Source of the DNA: Lachnospiraceae bacterium
GTDB lineage: Bacteria > Bacillota > Clostridia > Lachnospirales > Lachnospiraceae
Assembly: GCA_017480195.1 (NCBI GenBank)
Contig: JAFVBE010000035.1
Span: 1-64,000 of the forward strand
DNA: 64,000 bases
Direction of reading: 5' to 3'
Shown here piece after piece: positions 28,218 through 36,644 of this stretch (positions are counted from its first letter, which is position 1; each line of letters starts with the position of its first letter). Below the pieces are notes generated by a model. It searched no databases. It had not been told where the DNA came from and worked only from the letters and a program-made list of their open reading frames with translations. A program made the translations under genes and the position numbers.

Positions 28218-29657
28218 TTACTCTGCTGCTGGGATACCAAGCTCAGTATTTGACTTGTCATATACATAAGCGATAGCATCATCTACAGAAGAATATGTTC
28301 CATTGTTATAACCATTCATAGCATCTTTGATGTATGACTCGTAGTTCTTATCAGCATAAGTTGAAGCTGACTGATCGATTCCCTCTGCTGCAGCAGCCCA
28401 AGTTGCATATGGGTTCTGTCCGCCAAGGAACTTAAGACCGTTGTTATCATCTGAAAGCTCACCATTTGCAAGCTTATCATTTGCAGTCTTATTAACAACA
28501 GCATCACCAGTTACATTAGTGATATCTACACCGATTGCTGGATCGAATGCAAGCTCATAAGCGATAAATGCTGCAAGCTCTGGGTTAGGAGTATCCTTAC
28601 CGATACATACATAAGTACCGCCCCAGTAGTATGACTGAGGACCTACAACAGCACCCCAATCGCCATCTACAGCACCGTTACCCTGGAATACACCAATCAT
28701 CCAAGGACATGCGAAGTAGCAGAATACATTACCATCTGGTCCCATGTTAGCAGCCCAATCGCCGTCCCACATAGTACCGTTGTTAGTGTAATCACCATCG
28801 TAAAGCTTCTTAGCAGTCTCAAGGAACTTGTTTACAGAGTCATCAAGCTTAACTGTCTCTGAACCGTCATCTGCAACATTTACCCACTGATTAGTATGTG
28901 CATTGATAATTGCATAGTAAACTTCATCAGGACCATTTACAATCTTGTAACCTGCTTCCTTAAGAGTGTCAGCAGCCTCGAAGAATGAATCCCAATCTCC
29001 GATAAGTGCCTGAATCTCGTCTGGATCGTCAGTACCAAATACTTCCTTAGCAATGTTTCTGTTATAGAATACAGAACCTGCTGTTGACTGCCATGTTACA
29101 GCCTTGAGCTCTCCATTGTATGAAGCATACTCCTTAGCGTAATCATAGTTATCAGCCCACATATCCTCAGTGAAACCAAGATCTAAGAGGTTAGCAGTCT
29201 TGCTGTCATCCTCTGTCCAATACTTAGCTGATCCAACATCACCAGGGATGAGTGAAGGATACTTGTCTGAGTCAAATGCAAGGTCAATCTGCTCAAGTGA
29301 CTCCTCTGATGCAATACCAAGGTTGATGTACTCTACATAATCCTTGTACTCTGGATAAGCATCAAGTACAACATTAAGCTTCTTCTGGAAGTCATCATCC
29401 CATGAATAAGCATAAATCTTGTTTGAATCATCCCATCCGTCAGTACTTGGAGCTGCGATACCGCCTGTTGCTACATCACTGCCACCATCCTCAGGTGCCT
29501 CAGTAGTCTCTTCACCACCGTCATTTGATGCCTCAGTTGTAGTCTCAGCTGCAGTAGTAGTCTCATCACCATCGTTGTTATCATCGCCACAAGCTGCAAG
29601 AGAAAGTCCCATAGCAAGTGCTAATGATAATGCCATTGCTTTTTTGAATTTTTTCAC
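28218..29657 (-). CDS. Sugar-binding lipoprotein of ABC importer, copy A
   Basis: This is an extracellular solute-binding protein (family 1, MalE-like) of 479 aa. The signal peptide with lipobox LAAC places the acylated Cys near residue 22, followed by an Asp/Thr/Glu-rich linker. The folded domain starts about residue 70 (GGIAAPSTDGWDDSNKIYAY) and is Trp/Tyr-rich (DWGAVVGPQSYYWGGTYV), consistent with carbohydrate stacking. The start is GTG with GGAGGG seven bases upstream and a consensus promoter at 29885-29913. Its first 92 coding bases are identical to copy B, yet the mature proteins are only about 60% identical by eye. The sugar is unknown. Confidence 0.93.
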   Translation of the reverse strand: MKKFKKAMALSLALAMGLSLAACGDDNNDGDETTTAAETTTEASNDGGEETTEAPEDGGSDVATGGIAAPSTDGWDDSNKIYAYSWDDDFQKKLNVVLDAYPEYKDYVEYINLGIASEESLEQIDLAFDSDKYPSLIPGDVGSAKYWTEDDSKTANLLDLGFTEDMWADNYDYAKEYASYNGELKAVTWQSTAGSVFYNRNIAKEVFGTDDPDEIQALIGDWDSFFEAADTLKEAGYKIVNGPDEVYYAIINAHTNQWVNVADDGSETVKLDDSVNKFLETAKKLYDGDYTNNGTMWDGDWAANMGPDGNVFCYFACPWMIGVFQGNGAVDGDWGAVVGPQSYYWGGTYVCIGKDTPNPELAAFIAYELAFDPAIGVDITNVTGDAVVNKTANDKLANGELSDDNNGLKFLGGQNPYATWAAAAEGIDQSASTYADKNYESYIKDAMNGYNNGTYSSVDDAIAYVYDKSNTELGIPAAE

Positions 29658-29664
29658 AAAAAAA
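29566..29664. repeat. 99-bp perfect inverted repeat, left copy
   Basis: The reverse complement of 29566-29664 equals 34127-34225 base for base (checked by reading both). It covers seven T residues, the GTG start and the signal-peptide codons of the binding protein. Outside the repeat, similarity falls to about 70% on the coding side and to nothing on the promoter side, where the left copy continues directly into GGAGGG. Confidence 0.95.
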
Positions 29665-30090
29665 CCCTCCTTTTTATAATGTGTGTTTTGTCCTTACACA
29701 TCTGTCACATATTTCATTCTCAAACATCAATCTCTGAGCAAGCCCGTCAAAATCAATCTGAAATCTCCATACACGACATCCGTGCTTGAACTGCTCTTTT
29801 TTGAACCTATGTAAACAGTAAAACTGTTGGTTCCTTACATAAAAATAGTCGTAATGGACTGGCATATCCATCAAAACTATGGTTATTATAGGACATTTTA
29901 AACAATTTTGCAAGTGTTTTTTTTAATTTTCTTTGTGCAATTATACTTTTTGACCCGATTTATGTGCACTTCTTTTATATATTATCTTATGATATTATAG
30001 TCCAAAGCAGACAAAAATTCACTCTTTTTTCATATTTTTCTTTAAATATATTTTATGTATGATAAAATATTTTATTATATGGAGGAAGCT
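29658..30090. other. Divergent intergenic region upstream of SBP copy A
   Basis: This 430-bp region holds the SBP-A promoter (29885-29913) and a leader of about 215 bases. The leader includes a hairpin at 29808-29841 (tatgtaa/ttacata outer arms, aacagt/actgtt inner arms) and a 65-codon minus-strand frame (29871-29674) that starts about seven bases after the expected transcription start and ends just before GGAGGG. I cannot tell whether that frame is real. To the right are A/T-rich sequences with a possible plus-strand -35 (TTGACC, near 29950) for the next gene. Confidence 0.6.
29885..29913 (-). promoter_or_regulatory. SigA-type promoter of SBP copy A operon
   Basis: On the minus strand: TTGCAA (29908-29913), a 17-bp spacer, TATAAT (29885-29890). 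This near-consensus promoter lies inside the candidate invertible segment and points outward through the left repeat. Confidence 0.8.
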
Positions 30091-30975
30091 ATGAAAAAAA
30101 ATCATTTTAAGCCTGATGAAGATATAAATGCCGAAAATCCCATAAAGCTAAAGCCTGATGCAGATATCGCCGATAAGACCGAGAGTTTAAAAGAAGGTAA
30201 GACAGAAAAGATTAAACATATGACATTTGAAAATAACCTCGAGATGTCAGAATTAAGTTTCAGAGAGCGCCATGAAGCCAGAAAAGCTCAGAGAAAAGCC
30301 ATTATTAAGGATATGAGTTCTAAGGAAAAAATAAGCTATTTCTTCTATTATAATAAGTGGAAGATAATTTTTTCGTTAATTGTCATAATTTATGCGTCTG
30401 CTGCAATCGCTACTATAATAAGAAACACACGGCCTTATGCCTTGTCATACGCAATTGTAAATCACAATTTCTCTGAGGTTTTAAGCGATGAACCGATACG
30501 GGATTATCTAAAATATTATAATATGGATAAGGGCTATCAGGTTAATTCAAGCACGAATATTCACCTTAACCTTAAGGAATACCTTAATGGCAACGCTGCC
30601 GAAAATGATTCTACATCATATGATAGCTTCCCTCTGCTATGCTCCGAGAATTATTACGATATAATAATATCGGATAAAAATGGCATTGATTTTTGTGTTG
30701 AATCTTATATTGCTCAGCCTGTCGAGGATGTTTTATCATCAGATATAATAGAGGAGATTACTATGAAATATCCTGACATTATTCACAGTGTCAAAGAAGA
30801 AAACGGCGAATCAACAAATATCTATATAGATATAAGCGATACAGATTTTGCAAAAAATCTAAACCTTTCCTATAATAAGGTATATATCTGTTTTCCGGGT
30901 AAATCATCACAGAATGTTAAAAATGCCGAAAAGGCTATGAAATTCATATTAAGCTTAGATTACAACATTAATTAA
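30091..30975 (+). CDS. Single-pass membrane protein of unknown function
   Basis: This 294-aa protein has a charged cytosolic N-terminus (about 1-90), one membrane helix (KIIFSLIVIIYASAAIATII, about 100-120) and an extracytoplasmic domain of about 170 residues without a recognised motif. The open frame starts at 30055, but the ATG at 30091 follows GGAGG by five bases. It is transcribed divergently from the copy A operon and ends at a bidirectional terminator shared with the ABC-F gene. It lies inside the candidate invertible segment. No function can be assigned. Confidence 0.65.
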   Translation: MKKNHFKPDEDINAENPIKLKPDADIADKTESLKEGKTEKIKHMTFENNLEMSELSFRERHEARKAQRKAIIKDMSSKEKISYFFYYNKWKIIFSLIVIIYASAAIATIIRNTRPYALSYAIVNHNFSEVLSDEPIRDYLKYYNMDKGYQVNSSTNIHLNLKEYLNGNAAENDSTSYDSFPLLCSENYYDIIISDKNGIDFCVESYIAQPVEDVLSSDIIEEITMKYPDIIHSVKEENGESTNIYIDISDTDFAKNLNLSYNKVYICFPGKSSQNVKNAEKAMKFILSLDYNIN

Positions 30976-30988
30976 AGCACCCAAAGAA

Positions 30989-31022
30989 ATAAGCTGATTG
31001 AGCACACGCTCAATCAGCTTAT
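30989..31022. terminator. Bidirectional terminator
   Basis: Perfect 15-base arms (ataagctgattgagc and complement) around an acac loop, with ATTTTTA on the plus side and A-rich sequence before it. It serves the converging membrane-protein and ABC-F genes. Confidence 0.85.
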
Positions 31023-31055
31023 TTTTACTTCACATTATATTCACTTTAATTATTT

Positions 31056-32684
31056 TTAATTGTCATCTGTCGGCATATTCATAACTTGACGCTTTCTTGC
31101 AAGTTCATCATTAGCAAGGTATTCGTCATATGTGGTCTGCTTGTCGATAAGACCTGTATTCGTAAGCTCCATAATACGATTGGCAGTCGTCTGCACGAAC
31201 TGGTGATCCTGGCAGGCAAAAAGCACAACTCCCGGGAACTTTATCAGACCATTGTTTAATGCTGTTATCGACTCCATATCAAGATGATTGGTAGGCTCAT
31301 CTAATATAAGAACATTCGAGCCCATAATCATAAGCTTGGACAGAAGGCATCTTACCTTCTCTCCTCCCGATAATACCTTGACCTTCTTGACACCGTCTTC
31401 GCCTGCGAAGAGCATTCTTCCGAGGAATCCTCTTACATAGGTTGCATCCTTATCATCGGAATACTGTGCAAGCCAGTCTGCTATAACAAGGTCATTGTCG
31501 AATTCCTTCGTATTGTCCTTAGGGAAATACCCCTGAGATGTGGTAACTCCCCATTTATATGACCCCTCGTCCGGTTCTTCCTCGCCTGCAAGTATCTTGA
31601 ATAATGTAGTCGTAGCTATGGTATTCGGTCCTACGAAGGCAATCTTGTCATCATGTCCTACCGTGAAGGATATATTATCAAGCACTTTTACACCGTCTAC
31701 GGTCTTGGAAATATTCTCCACCATAAGCACTTCATTACCGATTTCTCTCTTCGGTCGGAAATCTATATAAGGATATTTTCTGCTTGAAGGCTTAATCTCA
31801 TCAAGCTCAATCTTCTCCAATGCACGCTTTCTCGAGGTCGCCTGCTTGGACTTGGAAGCATTCGCCGAGAATCTCTGAATGAATTCCTGTAACTCCTTAA
31901 TCTTCTCTTCCTTCTTCTTATTAGCTTCCTTCATCTGCTTAATCATAAGCTGGCTTGACTCATACCAGAAGTCATAGTTACCTGCATAAAGCTGAATCTT
32001 AGCATAATCTATATCAGCGATATGTGTACATACTTTATTAAGGAAGTATCTGTCATGGGACACGACGATTACCGTATTATTAAAGTCAATCAAAAATTCC
32101 TCAAGCCATGCGATAGCATCAAGGTCCAGGTGGTTGGTCGGCTCGTCAAGCAGAAGTACATCCGGATTGCCGAAAAGCGCCTGAGCCAAAAGCACCTTAA
32201 CCTTAAGGTTGCCGTCAAGCTCGCTCATCTGCTTATAGTGTATATCCGTATCAACACCCAGTCCATTAAGTAGTGTGGCTGCGTCCGACTCAGCATTCCA
32301 GCCGTCCATCTCTGCGAACTCCGCCTCAAGCTCAGAGGCTCTTACGCCATCCTCATCTGAGAAGTCTTCCTTTGCATAGATTGCATCCTTTTCCTTCATT
32401 ATCTCATACAGTCTCTTATTACCCATAATGACTGTATCCATTACATTATATTCATCATACTTATAGTGATCCTGCTGGAGCACGGAAAGTCTCTCGCCCG
32501 CATTCATTATAACCTCACCATTGGTTGGCTCAAGCTCTCCTGAAAGTATCTTTAAAAATGTAGACTTACCCGCACCGTTAGCGCCTATAAGTCCGTAACA
32601 GTTACCTTCCGTAAATTTAATATTAACATCCTCGAACAAGGCTTTTTTACCAAGTCTTAAAGTAACATTGTTTGCACTAATCAT
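31056..32684 (-). CDS. ABC-F family ATPase (YbiT/YkpA type)
   Basis: ABC-F proteins bind ribosomes and modulate translation, and they lack membrane domains. This 542-aa protein has two nucleotide-binding domains joined by a charged helical linker (KQMKEANKKKEEKIKELQEF). Domain 1 has Walker A GANGAGKST and DEPTNHLDLDAI. Domain 2 has the signature LSGGEKVRCL and DEPTNHLDMESI. Its Walker A is replaced by GPNTIATTT, which I recall as normal for this YkpA-like branch. I see no specific sign of an antibiotic-resistance subtype. It has its own promoter at 32731-32759. Confidence 0.92.
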   Translation of the reverse strand: MISANNVTLRLGKKALFEDVNIKFTEGNCYGLIGANGAGKSTFLKILSGELEPTNGEVIMNAGERLSVLQQDHYKYDEYNVMDTVIMGNKRLYEIMKEKDAIYAKEDFSDEDGVRASELEAEFAEMDGWNAESDAATLLNGLGVDTDIHYKQMSELDGNLKVKVLLAQALFGNPDVLLLDEPTNHLDLDAIAWLEEFLIDFNNTVIVVSHDRYFLNKVCTHIADIDYAKIQLYAGNYDFWYESSQLMIKQMKEANKKKEEKIKELQEFIQRFSANASKSKQATSRKRALEKIELDEIKPSSRKYPYIDFRPKREIGNEVLMVENISKTVDGVKVLDNISFTVGHDDKIAFVGPNTIATTTLFKILAGEEEPDEGSYKWGVTTSQGYFPKDNTKEFDNDLVIADWLAQYSDDKDATYVRGFLGRMLFAGEDGVKKVKVLSGGEKVRCLLSKLMIMGSNVLILDEPTNHLDMESITALNNGLIKFPGVVLFACQDHQFVQTTANRIMELTNTGLIDKQTTYDEYLANDELARKRQVMNMPTDDN

Positions 32685-32730
32685 AATATAAAATTCCTTC
32701 CTAAATCACTTAAAAACTGCAACAAAATTG

Positions 32731-32759
32731 AGTATAACAAGTGCCTGTTTTTATGTCAA
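32731..32759 (-). promoter_or_regulatory. SigA-type promoter of the ABC-F gene
   Basis: On the minus strand: consensus TTGACA (32754-32759), a 17-bp spacer and TATACT (32731-32736). It is about 47 bp upstream of the ATG. Confidence 0.8.
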
Positions 32760-32783
32760 GGGTTTAAAATAAAATGAAATAGT

Positions 32784-33902
32784 TTAATCAATACTGCCAA
32801 GCTTATTAATCTCACTCTTCTTAATATCCTCAGTAATATGAACATAAATATTCATAGTGGTACTGATATCGGAATGTCCCATAACAGACTGTAAAACCTT
32901 TGGAGATACACCTGCTGTCACACATTTCGAGGCGAAAGTATGTCTTAATGAATGTATTGAAAATACATCAATACCGGCTTTCCTGCATATTGTTGCAATT
33001 CCTGTATCGTACGAATTATTCCTTATGGGAAGCCCCCGAGAGCTTAAGAAAACCAAATTTTCAAAGTCAGAGTTTACAGCCGACGGGCGTAAAGCGCATA
33101 TTCTTTTTGCCTCCTCTAAGATCTCCCTACATTTAACAGTCATATAAATATCTCTTATTCCCTGCTTTGATTTTGGTGATATAAAGTACCATCCCTTGGT
33201 TTTATCGTACTGCATGGTATGTCTTATATGTATGCAATCGTTCTCAAAATCCACCTCGTCCCAGGTAAGTCCTATAAGCTCGCCTGCCCGAAGTCCTGTC
33301 TCAAGAACCAGACGGCAGGGAAGATAATATGCGGTTCCCTTTGCATATTCAAAAAATGTTTTTATTTCATCCGGTGATATAAGCAAATGCCTCTCGTGAT
33401 TTTCATCCTCAGTCGCATCACTCGGCACAATCACTGATTTGCCTACCGGATTTTTTATAATTATATCATTGTAAACAGCATACTGGAACATACAGCTCAT
33501 AGCAACTCTTGTCTGCTTTATCGAAGAGCTCCTATAAGACCTGCTCATATTTTGCAGCACAGCCGTACAATGCATGGGCTTTACATCTGTAATCTGCATA
33601 CTTCCGATTATGGATTTGATATTATTGTTGTAATAATTCGTATAGTTAAACACCGTCTTAGGCTTAAGCGTATCGTCCAATATAGCTATCCATTGCTTGA
33701 ACCAGCAGTCTACCGTCATACTTTTCTGCGTCACTATACTCCCATGCCTGTCCTGATATCTGCTCTCCTCGAGCCATAGCTTAGCCTCTGAAAGTTCATC
33801 AAAACGCCTTCCAATTCTTTTACCATTCTGTCTTGAAGTAAATCGGGCATAATACCGCCCGTCTTTTGTCTTTGTTATTCCTTTTACATTAACCTTACTC
33901 AT
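32784..33902 (-). CDS. Tyrosine recombinase / phage-type integrase
   Basis: This 372-aa site-specific recombinase has an N-terminal arm-binding AP2-like domain (about 5-50: TKDGRYYARFTSRQNGKRIGRRF), a SAM-like core-binding domain (about 60-150) and a C-terminal catalytic domain. The catalytic set is complete: Arg in GLRAGELIGLTW, Lys in SPKSKQGIRD, HxxR in HSLRHTF, His in MGHSD and the nucleophile Tyr in NIYVH. The open frame extends to 33995, but the ATG at 33902 follows GGAGG by seven bases. No other phage or ICE gene is nearby. It lies at the right end of the segment bounded by the 99-bp inverted repeats. Confidence 0.93.
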   Translation of the reverse strand: MSKVNVKGITKTKDGRYYARFTSRQNGKRIGRRFDELSEAKLWLEESRYQDRHGSIVTQKSMTVDCWFKQWIAILDDTLKPKTVFNYTNYYNNNIKSIIGSMQITDVKPMHCTAVLQNMSRSYRSSSIKQTRVAMSCMFQYAVYNDIIIKNPVGKSVIVPSDATEDENHERHLLISPDEIKTFFEYAKGTAYYLPCRLVLETGLRAGELIGLTWDEVDFENDCIHIRHTMQYDKTKGWYFISPKSKQGIRDIYMTVKCREILEEAKRICALRPSAVNSDFENLVFLSSRGLPIRNNSYDTGIATICRKAGIDVFSIHSLRHTFASKCVTAGVSPKVLQSVMGHSDISTTMNIYVHITEDIKKSEINKLGSID

Positions 33903-33920
33903 ATAAATTCCTCCGATTTT

Positions 33921-33948
33921 ATCATAAAATGGTGCAAAATTGGTGCAA
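33921..33948 (-). promoter_or_regulatory. Candidate promoter of the recombinase gene
   Basis: On the minus strand: TTGCAC (33943-33948), a 16-bp spacer and TATGAT (33921-33926), just before the ribosome site. The -35 and spacer coincide with a TGGTGC repeat pair, so recombinase binding could repress its own gene. Confidence 0.4.
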
Positions 33949-34066
33949 AAAAATAATAGTAAAATCAATTTACTAAAATTGCACTTAATATACACATAAA
34001 CTCTTATTCGGACAGTAATATATTTTTCATTAATCTATAAATCTAAATTGGTGCGGAATATGGTGC
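33930..34066. repeat. Paired TGGTGC direct repeats (possible recombinase arm sites)
   Basis: Four direct copies lie in two pairs: 33930-33935 with 33941-33946 (11-bp period) and 34049-34054 with 34061-34066 (12-bp period). An inverted, weaker copy (attgcac) lies near 33978-33984. Pairs one helical turn apart next to an integrase gene are typical of arm-type binding sites. Binding is inferred. Confidence 0.5.
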
Positions 34067-34126
34067 TTTATTTTCAAATCCCTACAAGCAAAACAGTTAT
34101 ATTTAACGCATTCTTAAAAAATTATT

Positions 34127-34225
34127 TTTTTTTGTGAAAAAATTCAAAAAAGCAATGGCATTATCATTAGCACTTGCTATGGGACTTTCTCTTGCAGCTT
34201 GTGGCGATGATAACAACGATGGTGA
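34127..34225. repeat. 99-bp perfect inverted repeat, right copy
   Basis: This is the exact inverse of 29566-29664. It starts within a run of nine T residues before the GTG of SBP copy B and ends 92 bases into the gene. In the next 46 bases the two genes differ at about 13 positions. Confidence 0.95.
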
Positions 34226-35588
34226 CGAGACCACTACCGCATCAGAGACTACTACTGAGGCGGCAGTCGATGGCGGTGATGAGGATACTGAAGCTCCGGC
34301 AGTAGAGGATGGAGACACTGCTAAGGCAGGCGGAATCGAAGCACCAAGCACTGACGGATGGGACGATTCAAAGAAGATTTACGCTTATACATGGGATGAG
34401 AATTTCCAGAAGACAGTTGAGCTTCTTCTTCAGAAGTATCCGGAGTATGTAGATTATGTTGAGTTCGTGAACTTAGGTGTTGGCGGACAGTCAGACGAGT
34501 GGATTCAGGGTGTTGATACTGCACTTGAGAATGGTGACAAGTATCCATCACTTATCCCTGCTGATATAGGTGTTGCTAAGTACTGGTCAGAGGACGACAG
34601 CAAGACTGCTAACCTCTATGACTTAGGCTTCACAGATGATATGTTCGCAGATAACTATGACTTCGTACTTGATTTCGGTTCATACAATGGTGAGCTTAAG
34701 TGTGTAACTTATCAGTCAAACCCTGGTTCAGTATTTTATCGTAGAGACATTGCTAATGATGTATTCGGAACTGATGATCCGGATGAGATTCAGGCAAAGC
34801 TTGCTGATTGGGATACAGTTCTTGAGACTGCTCAGGAGCTTAAGGATGCCGGATATTATCTTACATCAGGACCTGCTGATGTTAAATATCCTATCTGGGA
34901 GACTAAGTCAAATCCTTGGGTAACTATCGCAAGTGACGGTTCTGAGACTCTTTCACTTGACAGCTCAGTTACAACTTATTTTGAGACTGCCAAGACACTT
35001 AATGACGAAGGCTATACTAACGGTGTAGCAGGTATGTGGAACTCTGACTGGTATGCAGATATGACTGATGAGAGCAAGGTATTCTGCTTCTTTGGATGTC
35101 CTTGGTTCGTAGGCACTATGCAGGGTAACGGTGCTGTAGATGGTAACTGGGGTGCTGTTGTAGGTCCTCAGGCATATCATTGGGGTGGTACTTATGTATC
35201 AATCGGTAAGGATACTCCTAATCCGGAGCTTGCAGCATTTATCGCTTATGAGCTTTGCTGTGATACTGATTTCGCTGTAGACCTTGTTAATTCAGACTGT
35301 GATACAAACTGCTCAGCAAATAAGGCTGCTAATGCAAGACTTGCAGCAGGCGAGCTTTCAGCTGACTTCAACGCTACTAAGTTCTTAGGCGGACAGAACC
35401 CATTTGAGGTTTGGTCAGCAGCATCAGAGGGTATCAACCTTGCAAACGAGACTTATGCAGATGGTACTCTTCAGAACTTCATGGATGATGCTTCAACAGG
35501 TTACAACGCAGGAACATATTCAAGTGTTGATGAGGCACTTCAGTATGTAAAGGATCAGGCTTCTTCAGTGCTCGGTCTTTCAGAGTAA
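34134..35588 (+). CDS. Sugar-binding lipoprotein of ABC importer, copy B
   Basis: This family 1 solute-binding lipoprotein has 484 aa, with signal peptide, lipobox LAAC and acidic linker as in copy A. The mature domain is Trp/Tyr-rich (WDENFQKT, GNWGAVVGPQAYHWGGTYV) and about 60% identical to copy A by eye, so it may bind a related but different sugar. It has the same GTG start as copy A, but the 20 bases before it are A/T only and contain no ribosome site, and no convincing promoter is seen. In the present DNA orientation it is probably poorly expressed. The gene itself is intact. A strong terminator-like hairpin separates it from its permease genes. Confidence 0.9.
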   Translation: MKKFKKAMALSLALAMGLSLAACGDDNNDGDETTTASETTTEAAVDGGDEDTEAPAVEDGDTAKAGGIEAPSTDGWDDSKKIYAYTWDENFQKTVELLLQKYPEYVDYVEFVNLGVGGQSDEWIQGVDTALENGDKYPSLIPADIGVAKYWSEDDSKTANLYDLGFTDDMFADNYDFVLDFGSYNGELKCVTYQSNPGSVFYRRDIANDVFGTDDPDEIQAKLADWDTVLETAQELKDAGYYLTSGPADVKYPIWETKSNPWVTIASDGSETLSLDSSVTTYFETAKTLNDEGYTNGVAGMWNSDWYADMTDESKVFCFFGCPWFVGTMQGNGAVDGNWGAVVGPQAYHWGGTYVSIGKDTPNPELAAFIAYELCCDTDFAVDLVNSDCDTNCSANKAANARLAAGELSADFNATKFLGGQNPFEVWSAASEGINLANETYADGTLQNFMDDASTGYNAGTYSSVDEALQYVKDQASSVLGLSE

Positions 35589-35621
35589 TCTAAAGTATAG
35601 ACTTATATAGGATTTTTATGC

Positions 35622-35666
35622 GGGCTGCTGCTTTAACGAAAAACAAGTGAAGCAGCAGCCCTTTTT
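35622..35666 (+). terminator. Terminator/attenuator between SBP-B and malF-B
   Basis: Arms gggctgctgcttt and aagcagcagccc (35622-35661) are followed by TTTTT. It probably lets only some transcripts continue into the permease genes. Copy A has a different, weaker hairpin at this place. Confidence 0.8.
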
Positions 35667-35692
35667 AAAAATTACTTATCGGAGGTGAAAGT

Positions 35693-36634
35693 GTGAATAA
35701 AAAGAAATCGGTTGAACACGGCAAATATGGTGTAATGTTCTCCATACCATTCTTTGTTGTGTTTTTAATCTTCCAATTATATCCGCTCATACTGACATTC
35801 TACAATTCGCTGATTTATTCCAATAAACAGGGTAGAAATACTACAGATGTATTCGGGTTGGGTAACTTTACACACTATATATTCGGACATGATGCCGGCG
35901 GCGAAGTATGGCATGCGCTTGGTGTAACTGCGGTTATGTGGATACTTAACTTCATACCTCAGATACTTCTCTCACTGCTTCTTGCCGCATGGTTTACGGA
36001 TATTAAATACAAATTAAAAGGAAATGGTATATACAAGGTTATTATGTATATGCCAAATATCATAACTGCTGCAACAATCGCAGTTTTATTCTACAGCTTA
36101 TTCTCTAACAACGGACCTATGACAAAGCTTTTTCAGAACTTAGGCTGGGTAGGAAGTAACGGATTCCTAAGCAAGGGTTGGGCATCTCTTATAATCATTG
36201 CATTTATCCAATTTTGGATGTGGTATGGCAATACCATGATAGTCCTTTGTGCAGGTATATTAGGTATCAATCCATCACTCTACGAAGCAGCTATGGTGGA
36301 TGGCGCTACTAGCAGACAGCAGTTCTTCCAGATTACACTTCCTCTGCTTAAACCTATCTTACAGTACACACTTGTAACATCCGCTATCGGTGGTTTACAG
36401 ATGTACGATATACCACAGCTTTTCAACGAAGGCGGTCCTATCGTCAAGGTAGGAGATGCATCAGTTAATTCAACTACTACAGTTATGATGCTTATCAAGA
36501 ATTATGCAAGTCCGGGCGCAAGGACAGATATGGGACGTGCAGCAGCATATTCCGTACTCTTATTTGTAGCAACATTAATTGTAAGCTTATTCTTCTATAA
36601 GCTTACTCAGGATAAGTCTAATGACGGAAGGTAG
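35693..36634 (+). CDS. Sugar ABC transporter permease (MalF/UgpA type), copy B
   Basis: A 313-aa permease paralogous to 27175-28116, with six helices and EAA loop EAAMVDGATSRQQFFQITLPLLKP. The start is GTG five bases after GGAGGTG. Differences from copy A cluster in the periplasmic loop regions (for example GHDAGGEVWHALG, and the segment before NSTTTVMML), which is where the binding protein docks. It overlaps malG-B closely (10-bp gap). Confidence 0.92.
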   Translation: MNKKKSVEHGKYGVMFSIPFFVVFLIFQLYPLILTFYNSLIYSNKQGRNTTDVFGLGNFTHYIFGHDAGGEVWHALGVTAVMWILNFIPQILLSLLLAAWFTDIKYKLKGNGIYKVIMYMPNIITAATIAVLFYSLFSNNGPMTKLFQNLGWVGSNGFLSKGWASLIIIAFIQFWMWYGNTMIVLCAGILGINPSLYEAAMVDGATSRQQFFQITLPLLKPILQYTLVTSAIGGLQMYDIPQLFNEGGPIVKVGDASVNSTTTVMMLIKNYASPGARTDMGRAAAYSVLLFVATLIVSLFFYKLTQDKSNDGR

Positions 36635-36644
36635 GTGAAGATAA

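Larger units (their letters stand above)
29566..34225. other. Candidate invertible DNA segment (promoter switch)
   Basis: The segment between the 99-bp inverted repeats (29665-34126, 4462 bp) carries at its left end the promoter and ribosome site serving copy A, then a membrane protein gene, an ABC-F gene and a tyrosine recombinase gene, and at its right end paired TGGTGC repeats. Inversion across the repeats would attach the promoter, leader and ribosome site to the copy B binding protein without changing its reading frame. That it inverts is inference. The repeat geometry is observed. Confidence 0.45.

Noticed and set aside
31056-32684. Degenerate second Walker A (GPNTIATTT) in the ABC-F protein
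   Set aside because: As far as I recall, this replacement is typical of the YbiT/YkpA branch of ABC-F proteins, and the remaining motifs are intact, so it is not a sign of decay.
32784-34133. Remnant of a prophage or integrative element
   Set aside because: The recombinase is the only mobile-element gene. No excisionase, relaxase, capsid or replication gene is nearby, and the flanking 99-bp repeats are inverted, not direct as expected for attL/attR.
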